A DNA stretch of 63,993 nt from Chryseobacterium sp. MYb7 (GCF_002979455.1 NZ_PCOU01000030.1:1-63993); one strand, 5' to 3'; positions 24,676-34,502 are shown, counted from the stretch's first letter. Notes: generated by a model from the letters alone, not told the origin. A program made the numbers and translations.

Positions 24676-27207
24676 TTAGAATCCTACCTGGAATCCTGCT
24701 TTAACCCCGAATTTGGAGATATCCGGTCTGTCAAGATAATTTCCTCTCCAGTTGAAATCTACCCTGAAGATTCTAAGGTTTCCGATACCTATATTTTCAA
24801 TTCCGAATCCATATTCATAATAAATATGTTCGCTTGGTGCAGAATATCTAAAACCTTCTACGTTAATCGCCTTAGAAGCATCACTGAGCGTTCCGTAGGC
24901 TCCTCTGATAAATGCAACCTCTCTAAGTTTCAGCTTTTTAATTAATGGAATATAAGAAAGAATCTTCCCGTTAAAATGGTGTTCCAACTGAAGTGTAGTA
25001 TAAGCATCAGCCACAAACTCATAATAGTTAAGTTGAGAGAATGTATTCGGAACCAAACCATATGAAAGGTTTGCGGGAATGATATTCTGTATTGCCAAAG
25101 GAACTGTATTGAAGTTCTTTCCTGCTTCAAGATTAACTACTAATTTACCCATACTTCCAATCAAAAACGGCTTGTTAAACATAAACTGTAGTTTGTCATA
25201 ATTGAAATCTGCATTGAATAGTCCTTCAATACCTCTGGTATATCTTAAAACAATGGTTGGTGCCAAGTTTCTAGCCTGGTAACGGTCAATACCGGTTTGG
25301 GAGAATTTTGCTCCTGGTTTTGCGATTAAACTGATGGTAACGTGAGAATCATTAACCGTTTGTCTCAGCTGCCCATCCTTATAATACATCAGGTTGAATT
25401 TCTCAGGAATGGCAGACTTAATACTCTGCATTACTCCATCCACTCTTATCTGGAAATTTTTCCAAGGTTCAATAGCTGCAAAAACATTCGTTTGGTTCAC
25501 AGAACTTAAGGAAATATTTTCTCCTCTTGCAAAAAAGGTACTGGAAGACAAAGAACGTGATGCAACGCCATCACCGGAGGTAAGCTGCCCTCCAAGCTGA
25601 ACAATGTCTCTGCTGGTTCCTGCTCCAATCATAAAACGATTGAGTCTGTTGAACATATATCGTGCTTCAACACCATATTTGAATTGCTGGTCTTTGAATC
25701 CGTAAGCCGTGTAAAACTGAACTCTCCAAGGATCATTTAATCCAAAATAGGATCTTGCTCCTAACCTTATTCTGTTTCCTTCTACTTCATTTCTTCCGTA
25801 AATTGAAAAAATAGGACCGATATCTACCCCTTTGAAAGCGTTATAATAACGGGAACCAAGTGTTTCAACCAGTTTTACCATTCTGTTGAATTTCGGGGTT
25901 TGCTGAAGTTGGTTAAGCATGCTGTAAACGCCTTGTTCTGCTTTAGATAAAGTATCAGGTCTGGCTTTTGTCCAATAGGCGTCATCTTTATCTGTAAACT
26001 TGTCCTCATATTCTTCCTCTGTACGTTTGAAAACTTTTGGATCAAGAGGTTTGTTGAATTCATAGTCGGAATAATCTACCGATCTTTTGGCTATAATACT
26101 TTTGGATCCTTTCTTTTTTGAAAAAGGACTCATTTCAAATTCTGTAACTAGCTTTTTAGGAAGAAATGTTTCATCATCAGGATTGTCATATTCCACCTGC
26201 GTATAAACACTGTTAATGAAATTCACACCAATTTTCTGTGTTGATTTTAAGGTTGCCCCCAATACAGCATAGGTATCAGTGTCAATGTACAGATTTCCCT
26301 GGAATGCAAGAACATCTTTTCTTTTAGGCTGATATCTTATTTGAAAAGCTTTCTCACCGCGGATGGTAATAGTATCCATCAGGTTGTAATCATATGTTCC
26401 GAATCCATCACTTCCTACCGGACTCTGGAATCCGATGTCAAAGTAATTCAGCGTATTATCGTAGATATTAATATCACGGTACAGGTTTTTAGCTGAAACG
26501 GTAATCACCTGATTGTCCTGGAAGCCCGATGTTTTCTGGGCCACCAATGTTCTTTTGCTGTCCTTGTCCGGTTTGTTTTTACCATAATTCTCATAAACAG
26601 CTTCATTCAGGAAAATTGGAAGACCCAATCTTCCACTTGCGGTAGAATCGGCATAGCTGAAAATAAAATCCAGTTTATTGAAAATCTTTTTCTTCATGAA
26701 AGCACTGTCCAGATTGTTAAGATCAAACTGAGTCTTTTCATACTCTTTGTAGGAATAGGTATCAAATTTCTCCAGACCGTTGTTTCTTTTACGTGCCCAG
26801 ACTTTCTGCATGATAGCGTAAGCCGGATTTTCTTTTTTGTTCTTGTATTTTGTCTTACCACTTTGAAGGACAATTTCCTGAATGTCACTTACTTTAGCCT
26901 GTGATAACTGTACAAAAATATTTTCAGCATTTTCAGAGGTAATATCAAGCGTTTCAGTAGTGTAACCTTTTCTGGAAAATTTTAACTTTTGAATGATGCT
27001 GTCTGACTGAATAGTAAAATTACCTGAAGTAGTCGTCAGGGAAGGTGTTTTATCATTGTTGATAAAAATATCAACTTTATTGAGTTCTTTATTGTTTTTT
27101 TCGTCAACTATCTTGCCGCTGGCCCGGTTTTGAGCGCATACAGAGCTGGAGAGAATCAGGAAAAAAAATAAAAGATAGTGTTTTTGGGAGTTATTGTTTA
27201 ACATCAT
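24676..27207 (-). CDS. DUF5686 family outer-membrane protein with carboxypeptidase-like domain
   Basis: The protein is about 843 residues. A signal peptide (HYLLFFFLILSSSVCAQ) is followed by a carboxypeptidase-regulatory-like domain (ASGKIVDEKNNKELNKVDIF) and then the long DUF5686 region, which ends as a beta-barrel (GVKAGFQVGF). The family is common in Bacteroidota, is predicted to sit in the outer membrane and has no assigned function. Three ATG codons are possible (27243, 27207, 27204); 27207 gives the best signal peptide. It ends at a hairpin shared with the leader peptide gene. Confidence 0.85.
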   Translation of the reverse strand: MMLNNNSQKHYLLFFFLILSSSVCAQNRASGKIVDEKNNKELNKVDIFINNDKTPSLTTTSGNFTIQSDSIIQKLKFSRKGYTTETLDITSENAENIFVQLSQAKVSDIQEIVLQSGKTKYKNKKENPAYAIMQKVWARKRNNGLEKFDTYSYKEYEKTQFDLNNLDSAFMKKKIFNKLDFIFSYADSTASGRLGLPIFLNEAVYENYGKNKPDKDSKRTLVAQKTSGFQDNQVITVSAKNLYRDINIYDNTLNYFDIGFQSPVGSDGFGTYDYNLMDTITIRGEKAFQIRYQPKRKDVLAFQGNLYIDTDTYAVLGATLKSTQKIGVNFINSVYTQVEYDNPDDETFLPKKLVTEFEMSPFSKKKGSKSIIAKRSVDYSDYEFNKPLDPKVFKRTEEEYEDKFTDKDDAYWTKARPDTLSKAEQGVYSMLNQLQQTPKFNRMVKLVETLGSRYYNAFKGVDIGPIFSIYGRNEVEGNRIRLGARSYFGLNDPWRVQFYTAYGFKDQQFKYGVEARYMFNRLNRFMIGAGTSRDIVQLGGQLTSGDGVASRSLSSSTFFARGENISLSSVNQTNVFAAIEPWKNFQIRVDGVMQSIKSAIPEKFNLMYYKDGQLRQTVNDSHVTISLIAKPGAKFSQTGIDRYQARNLAPTIVLRYTRGIEGLFNADFNYDKLQFMFNKPFLIGSMGKLVVNLEAGKNFNTVPLAIQNIIPANLSYGLVPNTFSQLNYYEFVADAYTTLQLEHHFNGKILSYIPLIKKLKLREVAFIRGAYGTLSDASKAINVEGFRYSAPSEHIYYEYGFGIENIGIGNLRIFRVDFNWRGNYLDRPDISKFGVKAGFQVGF

Positions 27208-27449
27208 TCGTTTCTTCAGGCAATTAGCATAAACAAAAAGCATGCAGTTTATTAAAAAAATAGGTAAAAAAATAAAATATTTTTATTCTAAAGTATAAAA
27301 CGGCAAATGTAGCGAAAATTATATATGTATGGGTTAAAAATTAATTGGGAAATTGTAATGCTTAAAATATAATAATCAGGGAATTAAAAGAAAGGTTGAG
27401 TTCCTGGTTTTAGAAATATTTTGCTGCTGTTATGAAGGGTTTATAAAAA

Positions 27450-27480
27450 GAAAAAGACTTACATTTTGTAAGTCTTTTTT
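27450..27480 (-). terminator. Terminator of tRNA-Asn copy 1
   Basis: AAAAAGACTTACA and TGTAAGTCTTTTT form a long stem with a 3-base loop. On the minus strand it follows directly after the tRNA. Nearly the same hairpin follows copy 2. Confidence 0.9.
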
Positions 27481-27481
27481 G

Positions 27482-27555
27482 CTCCTCCTGCTGGGCTCGA
27501 ACCAGCGACCCTCTGATTAACAGTCAGATGCTCTAACCAACTGAGCTAAGGAGGA
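27482..27555 (-). tRNA. tRNA-Asn (GTT)
   Basis: The minus strand reads TCCTCCTTAGCTCAG, then the anticodon arm TCTGA-CTGTTAA-TCAGA with anticodon GTT, then the T arm GCTGGTTCGAACCAGC, then AGGAGGA and discriminator G. The 7-bp acceptor stem is perfect. CCA is not encoded. The 74-nt gene is identical to the copy at 34803. Confidence 0.97.
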
Positions 27556-27577
27556 ATTTCCTTTGTTTTAAGTGGTG

Positions 27578-27585
27578 CAAATATA
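27578..27585 (-). promoter_or_regulatory. Promoter -7 box (TATATTTG) for tRNA-Asn copy 1
   Basis: A perfect TAnnTTTG box 22 bases before the tRNA 5' end on the minus strand, followed by GCACCACTTAAAACAAAGG, which is repeated at copy 2. Confidence 0.7.
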
Positions 27586-27701
27586 ATAGGAATATCCGTA
27601 CCAAGCAAGTTTTTATTCTTGAATATTGAACGAAAAAAGCTATTGGTTTATTTTTCAATAAATTAAATTTTAAATATTTTTTGTGATGAGCAGGAGATTA
27701 T

Positions 27702-28547
27702 TCATGATTTCATATTTTCCTGCCTGTAGGCTTTGGGGCTTTTCCCACGTTGTGTTTTGAAAAATTTATTAAGATGACTCTCATCCGTGAATCCCAGTTC
27801 ATCAGCAATCTCTGAAATTCTGTTGCTGCTGTGTTTTAAACGGTGCTCTATTAATGTCGTTTTATAATTATTTACATAAGACTGCAGGGTTTCACCACTA
27901 TGTTTTTTAAAGTATTTACCTAAATAATTTTCAGAAAATCCGAACTCTTTACAGATATTTTCAGTTCGTATTTTTTCAGGTTCATAGATATTGGCCTGGA
28001 TATAATTCAGAATACTAATGATTCTTGATTCAGAAGCTTCATCTATCTTCTGAGGCAGATATTTCGCAATATTGCGGGCAACGATAACGATAAGTGTATT
28101 AATGAGTTGTGTGGTTATGTCACTGTGGTACACATCTTTATTCACGGCTTCCCGAATCAGAGCTTCTACGATAGGTCTTACTAGTGTTTTGTCCGTCTGG
28201 TTTTTTAAAATACATCCCGGTTTGTGGTTGGCATTTTCAAGAATAAATTCCAGGCGTTTGATATTTTCTTTCGAAATCTTATCATTTTTCAAATAAATAT
28301 TACTGAATCTCAGAAAGAAAAACCGGGTTGTAGTATCAATCCAAAACTGGCTGCAATCCTGAGGTGTCAGAAGAAACATATGATTATTCGAATAAGAAAA
28401 GCTGTGCTTATTAATGCAATGCTGGCCTGTTCCTGATAAAATGAAGACCAGTTCAAAAAAATTCTTTCTGCTTTCCTTATCAGGGAATGTTTCTAATGTT
28501 TCAAAATGAATACTATAAGGTTCATATAATACGTCTCTGTTCATCAC
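27702..28547 (-). CDS. AraC family transcriptional regulator
   Basis: The 281-residue protein has an N-terminal cupin-type sensing region (about 1-150). The C-terminal double helix-turn-helix of the AraC family shows IRTENICKEFGFSENYLGKY and ISEIADELGFTDESHLNKFF, ending with RGKSPKAYRQ. It is divergent to the secreted acetolactate decarboxylase operon. The intergenic region contains symmetric promoters and a 26-bp dyad, so it likely controls that operon and itself. The signal molecule is unknown. Confidence 0.9.
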   Translation of the reverse strand: MMNRDVLYEPYSIHFETLETFPDKESRKNFFELVFILSGTGQHCINKHSFSYSNNHMFLLTPQDCSQFWIDTTTRFFFLRFSNIYLKNDKISKENIKRLEFILENANHKPGCILKNQTDKTLVRPIVEALIREAVNKDVYHSDITTQLINTLIVIVARNIAKYLPQKIDEASESRIISILNYIQANIYEPEKIRTENICKEFGFSENYLGKYFKKHSGETLQSYVNNYKTTLIEHRLKHSSNRISEIADELGFTDESHLNKFFKTQRGKSPKAYRQENMKS

Positions 28548-28565
28548 TTTTATTGTATATACTAG

Positions 28566-28630
28566 GCAAAATTATACAAAAATAACGAGCTTTTGTACTG
28601 GTAATTTGCTAATTATCAGTATAATTTTGC
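28566..28630. promoter_or_regulatory. Symmetric divergent promoters with a central operator-like dyad
   Basis: GCAAAATTATAC (28566-28577) and GTATAATTTTGC (28619-28630) form a perfect 12-bp inverted repeat. Each arm holds a TAATTTTG -7 box, one facing the AraC gene and one facing the decarboxylase operon. Between them, 28596-28621 is a 26-bp dyad with TACTG and CAGTA ends and only three mismatched pairs. It probably binds the AraC protein. Confidence 0.65.
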
Positions 28631-28656
28631 TCTATTCAATTTTGGAATTATAGAAT

Positions 28657-29427
28657 ATGATTAAAAAATTATTCAATACAATAGTAGTAACGGCATTGTT
28701 TACTTTTCTGAAAGCTCAGCAGCCTGTAGACAAAATTTTCCATTATTCTTCTATGGATGCTATGAGAAATGGGGTATATACCGGAGATCTTACGGTACAA
28801 GATCTTAAAAAGAAAGGAGACTTCGGCTTGGGAACTTATAATCTTCTTGATGGTGAACTCATTGCATTGGATGGAAATGTTTATAGGATTGCTTCAGATG
28901 GCTCAGTTGAAATTGCGGATAATAAAAGGCTGGTTCCTTTCGGATCATTTACCTTTTTTAAAAAAGATCATCTTATTACGCTGGAGAATATTCAGACAAC
29001 AGATATGCTGATGAAGAAACTGTTGGAGGTCCTTCCGTCTTCCAATCGTTTTTATGCTGTAAAAATAGAGACCACTTTCATGAATGTGACATTAGGCGGA
29101 GCAGAAAAAGTTCATGAAAAAGATACAACGGGGATTGCTGTTTTGATGAAAACCCGTCCGCTGTATAAAAAACAAAATATAAAAGGAACGCTTGCAGGAT
29201 TTTATAACCCCTCTTATATTGGTGGTTTGGATCTCTCTCCGTTTCATTTCCACTTTTTATCTGAAGATAAGCGAGTTGGTGGTCACTTAATAGAAGGCAC
29301 TTTCGACTCTGCAAAAATTACCGTACAGTTTGATGAAAAAAATGCTTATGAGCTTATTTTGCCCGGCAAAAGTAATGACGGTTATCGGCGTCAATGGAAA
29401 TCTTCAGAGCCAAGTGCTCAATATTAA
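28657..29427 (+). CDS. budA: Acetolactate decarboxylase with signal peptide
   Basis: The protein turns 2-acetolactate into acetoin. The family phrases are GDFGLGTYNLLDGELIALDG (with the key Glu near 67), PLYKKQNIKGTLAGFYNP and SPFHFHFLSEDKRVGGHL, whose three His residues bind zinc. The total of 256 residues includes about 21 of signal peptide (MIKKLFNTIVVTALFTFLKAQ), so the enzyme is exported, unlike the cytoplasmic Klebsiella form. No acetolactate synthase is adjacent. It heads an operon with a cupin/royal-jelly fusion and a small monooxygenase, divergent from an AraC regulator. Confidence 0.88.
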   Translation: MIKKLFNTIVVTALFTFLKAQQPVDKIFHYSSMDAMRNGVYTGDLTVQDLKKKGDFGLGTYNLLDGELIALDGNVYRIASDGSVEIADNKRLVPFGSFTFFKKDHLITLENIQTTDMLMKKLLEVLPSSNRFYAVKIETTFMNVTLGGAEKVHEKDTTGIAVLMKTRPLYKKQNIKGTLAGFYNPSYIGGLDLSPFHFHFLSEDKRVGGHLIEGTFDSAKITVQFDEKNAYELILPGKSNDGYRRQWKSSEPSAQY

Positions 29428-29450
29428 TAATAAGTATATAACTATTTGAT

Positions 29451-30863
29451 ATGCAAATAAAAAACAAAAGATTATTGTCTCTGCCTTCAATGGCATTTAT
29501 GTTTTTTTTCAATTCAGTTCAGGCACAACAGAAAGTGCTTCAGACAGATTTTAATAAAGGAATCTGGGAGCAGGTAGATAAAGGGCTAAAGCGCAAATGG
29601 GTATCTGGTACAGAAAGTACATTTGCTTTCTGGAAAATGGATAAAGATGCTCATGTTGCTCCTCATAACCATCCGAACGAACAGGTGACCTACATTACTA
29701 AAGGGAGTGTAAAAGTACTCATGAATGGTAAAGAATATATTGTGAAGGCCGGCGGTGTGCTGGTGATACCTGCAGGTGTTACGCATGAGTTTTTCTGCCT
29801 TGAAGACGGTACTGAAGATCTGGATTTCTTTACTCCGGTACGTAAAGACTGGGTAGAGGGATCGGCATCTTATCTTTCAAAAGAAGGGAAAGAACTTGAA
29901 ATTGTTGCACAGTTTAATGATACCAGACCGGGAAATGTTGCGGTAAGCCATAACGGGAGGGTATTTGCAACGATGCATCCTTTGTCAGACCCTAAACAAC
30001 AGTTAGTCGAAATTATTAATGGCAAGGCAAAGCCTTTTCCATCTCCCGAATTCCAGAAAAATGGTCAGCAGCCTAATGATAATCAATTTGATACTCCGCT
30101 TGGAGTCATCACAGACAAAGAAAACCGCCTTTGGATGATTGATATGGGATTGGGTCTCGGTAAGACACGTCTGTGGTGTTTTGATCTTAAAAAGAACAAA
30201 GTGGCAGAAAAGATAGAGCTACCGGCCGATATTGCGCCGAAAGGGAGCTTCATTCAGGATGTTGCGATAGATGAAAAGAATGGCTGGGTCTACCTTGCTG
30301 ATATTGCCAACCCGGGGATTATTGCTCTGAATTTAAAAACGAAAAAAGCCAGAAGATTTAGTGGGCATCCGGCTTTACAGACAGAGGATGTAGATATGAT
30401 TATTGATGGAAAAGTCATTGATTTTGGTGGAAAACCATCGCGTGTGGGTGTTAATCCTATTACACTATCAGATGACAGGGAAACATTATTTTTTGGCTCT
30501 ATGAACGGGACGGCATGGTATGAAATTCCAGCCAGACTTTTCAGAGAAAATAAAGATGATAATACAATAGGGAATTCCATTAAGAAATTTGGAGAAAAAC
30601 CAGTGAGTGATGGTGTAGCTACAGATAAACAAGGGAATCATTATATTACAAACCTTGGAGGTCATGGTATAAGTAAGCTTGATAAAAATGGGAAACTTAC
30701 CGGGTTGATTAAAGATCCTAAGCTACAATGGCCAGATAATATTGCAGTCACAGATGATGGTTATCTGTATATTTCAGTGAACCAGCTTCATACAACAACC
30801 GCCTTTTCCGGACAGCCGGATGCCGGAAAACCTCCTTATTTTATATATCGGGTGAAATTATAG
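29451..30863 (+). CDS. Secreted cupin fused to a major royal jelly/yellow-type propeller protein
   Basis: After a signal peptide (MAFMFFFNSVQAQQ) the first ~150 residues are a cupin with metal ligands (HVAPHNHPNEQVTYITKG and PAGVTHEFF). The remaining ~310 resemble the royal jelly/yellow family: NDTRPGNVAVSHNGRVFATM, FDTPLGVITDKENRLWMID and DNIAVTDDGYLYISVNQLH. Homologues are labelled L-dopachrome tautomerase-related. The fusion of the two folds suggests a sugar- or aromatic-binding extracellular enzyme. It lies 23 bases after budA in the same operon. The reaction is unknown. Confidence 0.82.
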   Translation: MQIKNKRLLSLPSMAFMFFFNSVQAQQKVLQTDFNKGIWEQVDKGLKRKWVSGTESTFAFWKMDKDAHVAPHNHPNEQVTYITKGSVKVLMNGKEYIVKAGGVLVIPAGVTHEFFCLEDGTEDLDFFTPVRKDWVEGSASYLSKEGKELEIVAQFNDTRPGNVAVSHNGRVFATMHPLSDPKQQLVEIINGKAKPFPSPEFQKNGQQPNDNQFDTPLGVITDKENRLWMIDMGLGLGKTRLWCFDLKKNKVAEKIELPADIAPKGSFIQDVAIDEKNGWVYLADIANPGIIALNLKTKKARRFSGHPALQTEDVDMIIDGKVIDFGGKPSRVGVNPITLSDDRETLFFGSMNGTAWYEIPARLFRENKDDNTIGNSIKKFGEKPVSDGVATDKQGNHYITNLGGHGISKLDKNGKLTGLIKDPKLQWPDNIAVTDDGYLYISVNQLHTTTAFSGQPDAGKPPYFIYRVKL

Positions 30864-30910
30864 CCTTAAAATTTCTTATCAACATTCATCACATAAAAAT
30901 ATTTAACGCA

Positions 30911-31213
30911 ATGAACAAAGAATTTAAGTCAGTAGCAGTACTGAAGTCTAAACCGGTGAAAAGAGAAGAATTGAAAAATGCTTTGCTGCAGCTCATAGAT
31001 CCTACCCGAAATGAAGCCGGCTGTATTTATTATATTCTTTTTGAAGATAAAAAATCCCCCGGAACTTTCTATATGTGGGAAGCCTTTAAAGATGACAAAG
31101 CTTTTGAATTTCATACCCAGACAGAGCATTTTAAAAACTTCGCGGGACAGATGCATAAATGGATGAGCGAACCAATACAGCTGATTGAACTGGAAAGAAT
31201 TTCAGGCGGGTAA
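30911..31213 (+). CDS. Putative quinol monooxygenase (ABM domain)
   Basis: The 100-residue protein is a single antibiotic-biosynthesis-monooxygenase fold. LLQLIDPTRNEAGCIYYILF and FYMWEAFKDDKAFEFHTQTEHF are typical of the YgiN-like group, which acts as cofactor-free quinol oxygenases. It has no signal peptide, unlike the two genes before it. It is the last gene of the AraC-flanked operon and is followed by a terminator. Confidence 0.85.
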   Translation: MNKEFKSVAVLKSKPVKREELKNALLQLIDPTRNEAGCIYYILFEDKKSPGTFYMWEAFKDDKAFEFHTQTEHFKNFAGQMHKWMSEPIQLIELERISGG

Positions 31214-31268
31214 AATAGTTGTCATTATAAAAACTGTCTTTAATCAATTACAGGTTTTAATATTAAAC

Positions 31269-31302
31269 AAAAAGATCTACAGAAATGCAGATCTTTTTAT
31301 TT
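31269..31302. terminator. Bidirectional terminator
   Basis: AAAAAGATCT and AGATCTTTTT pair around a loop that can itself pair briefly, with T-runs on both strands. It separates the monooxygenase and the protease genes. Confidence 0.85.
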
Positions 31303-31319
31303 TTTATACTTCCGAAATT

Positions 31320-34300
31320 TTATTTCTTTAAATCTTTAAGTATTTCCTGAACAGCTCTTTCCAGCTGTGGATCATTGTTCTGAAGACGGTCCATGAACGT
31401 GTTTTTAACATAAATATCAGGTTTCACTCCTGTTTTTTCAAGATTCTGTCCGTCCAAAGTATAAGTTCCCCAAGAAGGTAATCTGTAAGAAGATCCGTCT
31501 ACCAAACCTTTAGCTGAAGTGAAAATAATCCATCGATAAGTATCCTGACCAATGATTTTACCCAGTTTCAATGCTTTAAATCCGGCTGCAGTCATTTCGG
31601 CGTCACTTAACGAAGCCTCGTTAATCAAAAGAACAATAGGTTTTCCGGAAGGGGCAAAATTAGGCTGGGTAGTTATTTTTCCTTCACGGTATTTCCACTG
31701 TAAATAAGGTCTCTGAGAAAGGAAATTTAATACTTTATCATGAACATTTCCCCCGGTATTGTAACGAAGGTCAAGAATTACAGCGTCTTTTCTGTTTTCC
31801 TGTTCTACCATATCCAAAAGGAAGCGGTCAAGCTCATCAGTAGACATGTTTTTCATGCATGAATAAGCAATACGGTTGTTGCTAAGCTTGTCAACACGCT
31901 GGTGATTGTTGAAGATCCAATCATCGTAAAGCAATCCTTTTAATTCTCCATTTGAAATCGGATGTACTTTGGCAGTTATGTTTTTGCCATCACGAGTGAA
32001 CGTAAGAACAAGCTCATCCTGTTTTTTCGGACTTGTAAAATACGTTTCGATATTTTCATTGGTATCAACCTTTTTTCCGTTGACAGAAACCAATTGGTCA
32101 CCAGGTTTGATGTCAACTCCTGAACGGTAAGCCGGAGATTTTCTCACAATACTTTCTACCGTGTAAGGTTGTTCTTGTTTGAAGGTAATTCCTGTTTCAT
32201 TTGTGAAATAGTTCAGATACATTGTTTCTTCTTTTCCGGTGGATGAAAATCCGGTGTGTGAAGAATTAAGTTCCCCTAAAAGATCATTCAATAAAATTCG
32301 CAGATCATTTCTGTTGTGTACATACGGAAGATATTTCGCATACTGTTCTCTTTTTGCTTTCCAGTCAATACCATGGAATTTTTCATCGTAGAAGTTTTCC
32401 TCCACACCTGTCCAGGCTTCAGCATACATTTGAGTGAATTCAGACGCCAGATCTTTATCAAAACTATACTGGATGCTTATTTTTTCAGGTTTTAAAGCTG
32501 CTACGGTTGTTTTATAGATGTTACCTTCTATCAGTGCGAATAGGTTTTTCTCATTTTTGGTTAAATAATAAGCTGCTTTATCAAACACTTTTTCAGATTT
32601 AGCGGGCTCAAAATCAGTGAAGACCTTTTTAAACAACTGCCTTTTTCCATTATCCTGATTGGAGTTGAAAAGAAGAACCTCTTTCTTATCATCATTGAAA
32701 ACTGCTGGATCATCCTGATATCCATATCGGTCAGTAACCAGCTCAATTCTGTCCAGAGTATCATCGGGATTTACTTTCAGCTCTTTGATTACCGGCTCTT
32801 TTTCTTCCTTTTTCTCTTTATCCTTGTCATCCTTTTTTTTGGCTTTCTTGTCTTTGCTTTTCGCTTTATCTGAAGATTTTTCATCCTTCTTTTCTTCAGT
32901 GAAAAGATTATCGAATTTCTCGGATTTAAACGGTTCATCAAACCAATCCAGAGCCATACGGTAAATGTTCGACTTCTGCATGCCTAAAGGATAAGACGGG
33001 TTGGTTCTGTCGCTGGCGAAATAAATATACTTGTCATTAGGAGACCACACAGGATCTTCCTCTGAAACACCCGTGTTGGTAAGGTTTAAAGTCTGTGCTT
33101 TTTTGATATTATAGATGAAAATATCAAGCTCGAAGTTTCTTTTTGCAGAGAACAGTACATATTCATCATTAGGCGAAAAAGAAGGTCTGGAATTTTGGAA
33201 TGCCCAGATTTCATCTTTGACGATGGTTGTAGATTTGAAACTTTTTAAATCCAATAATCTTACTTCATCCCTTCCGCTTAAGTAAACTGCTTTTGTAAGA
33301 TTACTATTCAACGTGATATTACGGTTGTTGCGTAAATCTTCCGTTAATTGTTTTGGCTGGCCTTTTCCGTGTGCCTGAATAGTAAACCAGTTTTGATAAC
33401 CGTTATACGTTTGGCTGTAAAGCAAAGTGCGGTTGTCTTTCAGCCATTTTACTTCCATTGCACGTTCTTTTCCATCAGAAACCTGTTGTGCAAATTTTCC
33501 TTCAATATCTGAAACGAATATAATACCACGGCTTATGAACGCCATTTTTTTACCATCCGGAGATACATCATAATAGGAAATATTGTTTTCCACATTGAAA
33601 TTCTGTGCTTTTTCCAGTGTTTTATTGGTATTCAGATTGATATTGAGAGGAGTGGTGCTTTTCGAAGCCACATCATAAGTGTAAAGCTGATAGTCCTTTT
33701 CAAAAATAACTTTCGATCCGTCTGCTGAAACAAACGGCTTTTTAATAGAAGTGTCAAATTGCGTTAAAGCAGTCTTTTGACCATTTTCGAGTTTATAAAG
33801 ATTGTATTCTCCATTATTCTCATCAGAAATGAAATAAATTATCCCATTTTTATCTACACTTGGATTAAAATCTTTTCCTTCGTAGTTGGTGTACTGTTTG
33901 AAAGAATTGCTTTTGGGGTTATATCCCAGAATATCAGGATTGTTTTCTCCTTTATAGCGCTTACGCTGTACCTGATGAGCGCTTTCTGAAGAGCTTGTGA
34001 AAAGATATTCTCCTGCAGGCGTTTCTACAAGGCCATTGGTGTTGTTGAAATAATTATTGAAAAGCTTTTGAGGTGTTTTTCCTTCAATTGTAGTTTTAAA
34101 ACTTCCGAAATTATTATTTCTGCTGGAAGTAAAATAAATCGTTTTACTGTCCCATGCCCAGCTTTCCATTTCGTCTCTTCCAGTATGGAAGGTTAGCTGC
34201 TTGATTGTTCCTCCTCCTGCGGGCATTACATAGACATCATAATTTCCATATTGATTAGAACTGAATGCCAGCCATTTCCCATCCGGAGAAAGACGTGGAT

Positions 34301-34502
34301 TGATTTCTTCTCCGTCCAGGGCAGTAATTCTTGAAGCATTTCCTCCATTGGAATCTGCTTTCCAGATATCACCATCGTAAGCAAAGTAAGCTGTTTTTCC
34401 ATCAGGACTCAATGATGGACTTGATAAAAAATAAGACTTTTCCTGCGCCGAGATTCCTATAATAGAAAATGCTGTTAATAACGAAATAATAGTTTTCTTC
34501 AT
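31320..34502 (-). CDS. Tricorn-like S41 family peptidase
   Basis: The 1060-residue secreted protein has a signal peptide (MKKTIISLLTAFSIIGISAQ) and an N-terminal WD40-like propeller region with many SPDGKT/SPNDKY repeats (about 25-520). A lysine/glutamate-rich linker follows (about 555-590). Next comes a tricorn-type C1 region with a PDZ domain (KPGDQLVSVNGKKVD, near 830) and the S41 core: ILDLRYNTGGNVHDKV, then ASLSDAEM with the likely catalytic Ser. It resembles archaeal tricorn protease but is exported. It probably degrades peptides in the periplasm or outside. Confidence 0.9.
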   Translation of the reverse strand: MKKTIISLLTAFSIIGISAQEKSYFLSSPSLSPDGKTAYFAYDGDIWKADSNGGNASRITALDGEEINPRLSPDGKWLAFSSNQYGNYDVYVMPAGGGTIKQLTFHTGRDEMESWAWDSKTIYFTSSRNNNFGSFKTTIEGKTPQKLFNNYFNNTNGLVETPAGEYLFTSSSESAHQVQRKRYKGENNPDILGYNPKSNSFKQYTNYEGKDFNPSVDKNGIIYFISDENNGEYNLYKLENGQKTALTQFDTSIKKPFVSADGSKVIFEKDYQLYTYDVASKSTTPLNINLNTNKTLEKAQNFNVENNISYYDVSPDGKKMAFISRGIIFVSDIEGKFAQQVSDGKERAMEVKWLKDNRTLLYSQTYNGYQNWFTIQAHGKGQPKQLTEDLRNNRNITLNSNLTKAVYLSGRDEVRLLDLKSFKSTTIVKDEIWAFQNSRPSFSPNDEYVLFSAKRNFELDIFIYNIKKAQTLNLTNTGVSEEDPVWSPNDKYIYFASDRTNPSYPLGMQKSNIYRMALDWFDEPFKSEKFDNLFTEEKKDEKSSDKAKSKDKKAKKKDDKDKEKKEEKEPVIKELKVNPDDTLDRIELVTDRYGYQDDPAVFNDDKKEVLLFNSNQDNGKRQLFKKVFTDFEPAKSEKVFDKAAYYLTKNEKNLFALIEGNIYKTTVAALKPEKISIQYSFDKDLASEFTQMYAEAWTGVEENFYDEKFHGIDWKAKREQYAKYLPYVHNRNDLRILLNDLLGELNSSHTGFSSTGKEETMYLNYFTNETGITFKQEQPYTVESIVRKSPAYRSGVDIKPGDQLVSVNGKKVDTNENIETYFTSPKKQDELVLTFTRDGKNITAKVHPISNGELKGLLYDDWIFNNHQRVDKLSNNRIAYSCMKNMSTDELDRFLLDMVEQENRKDAVILDLRYNTGGNVHDKVLNFLSQRPYLQWKYREGKITTQPNFAPSGKPIVLLINEASLSDAEMTAAGFKALKLGKIIGQDTYRWIIFTSAKGLVDGSSYRLPSWGTYTLDGQNLEKTGVKPDIYVKNTFMDRLQNNDPQLERAVQEILKDLKK

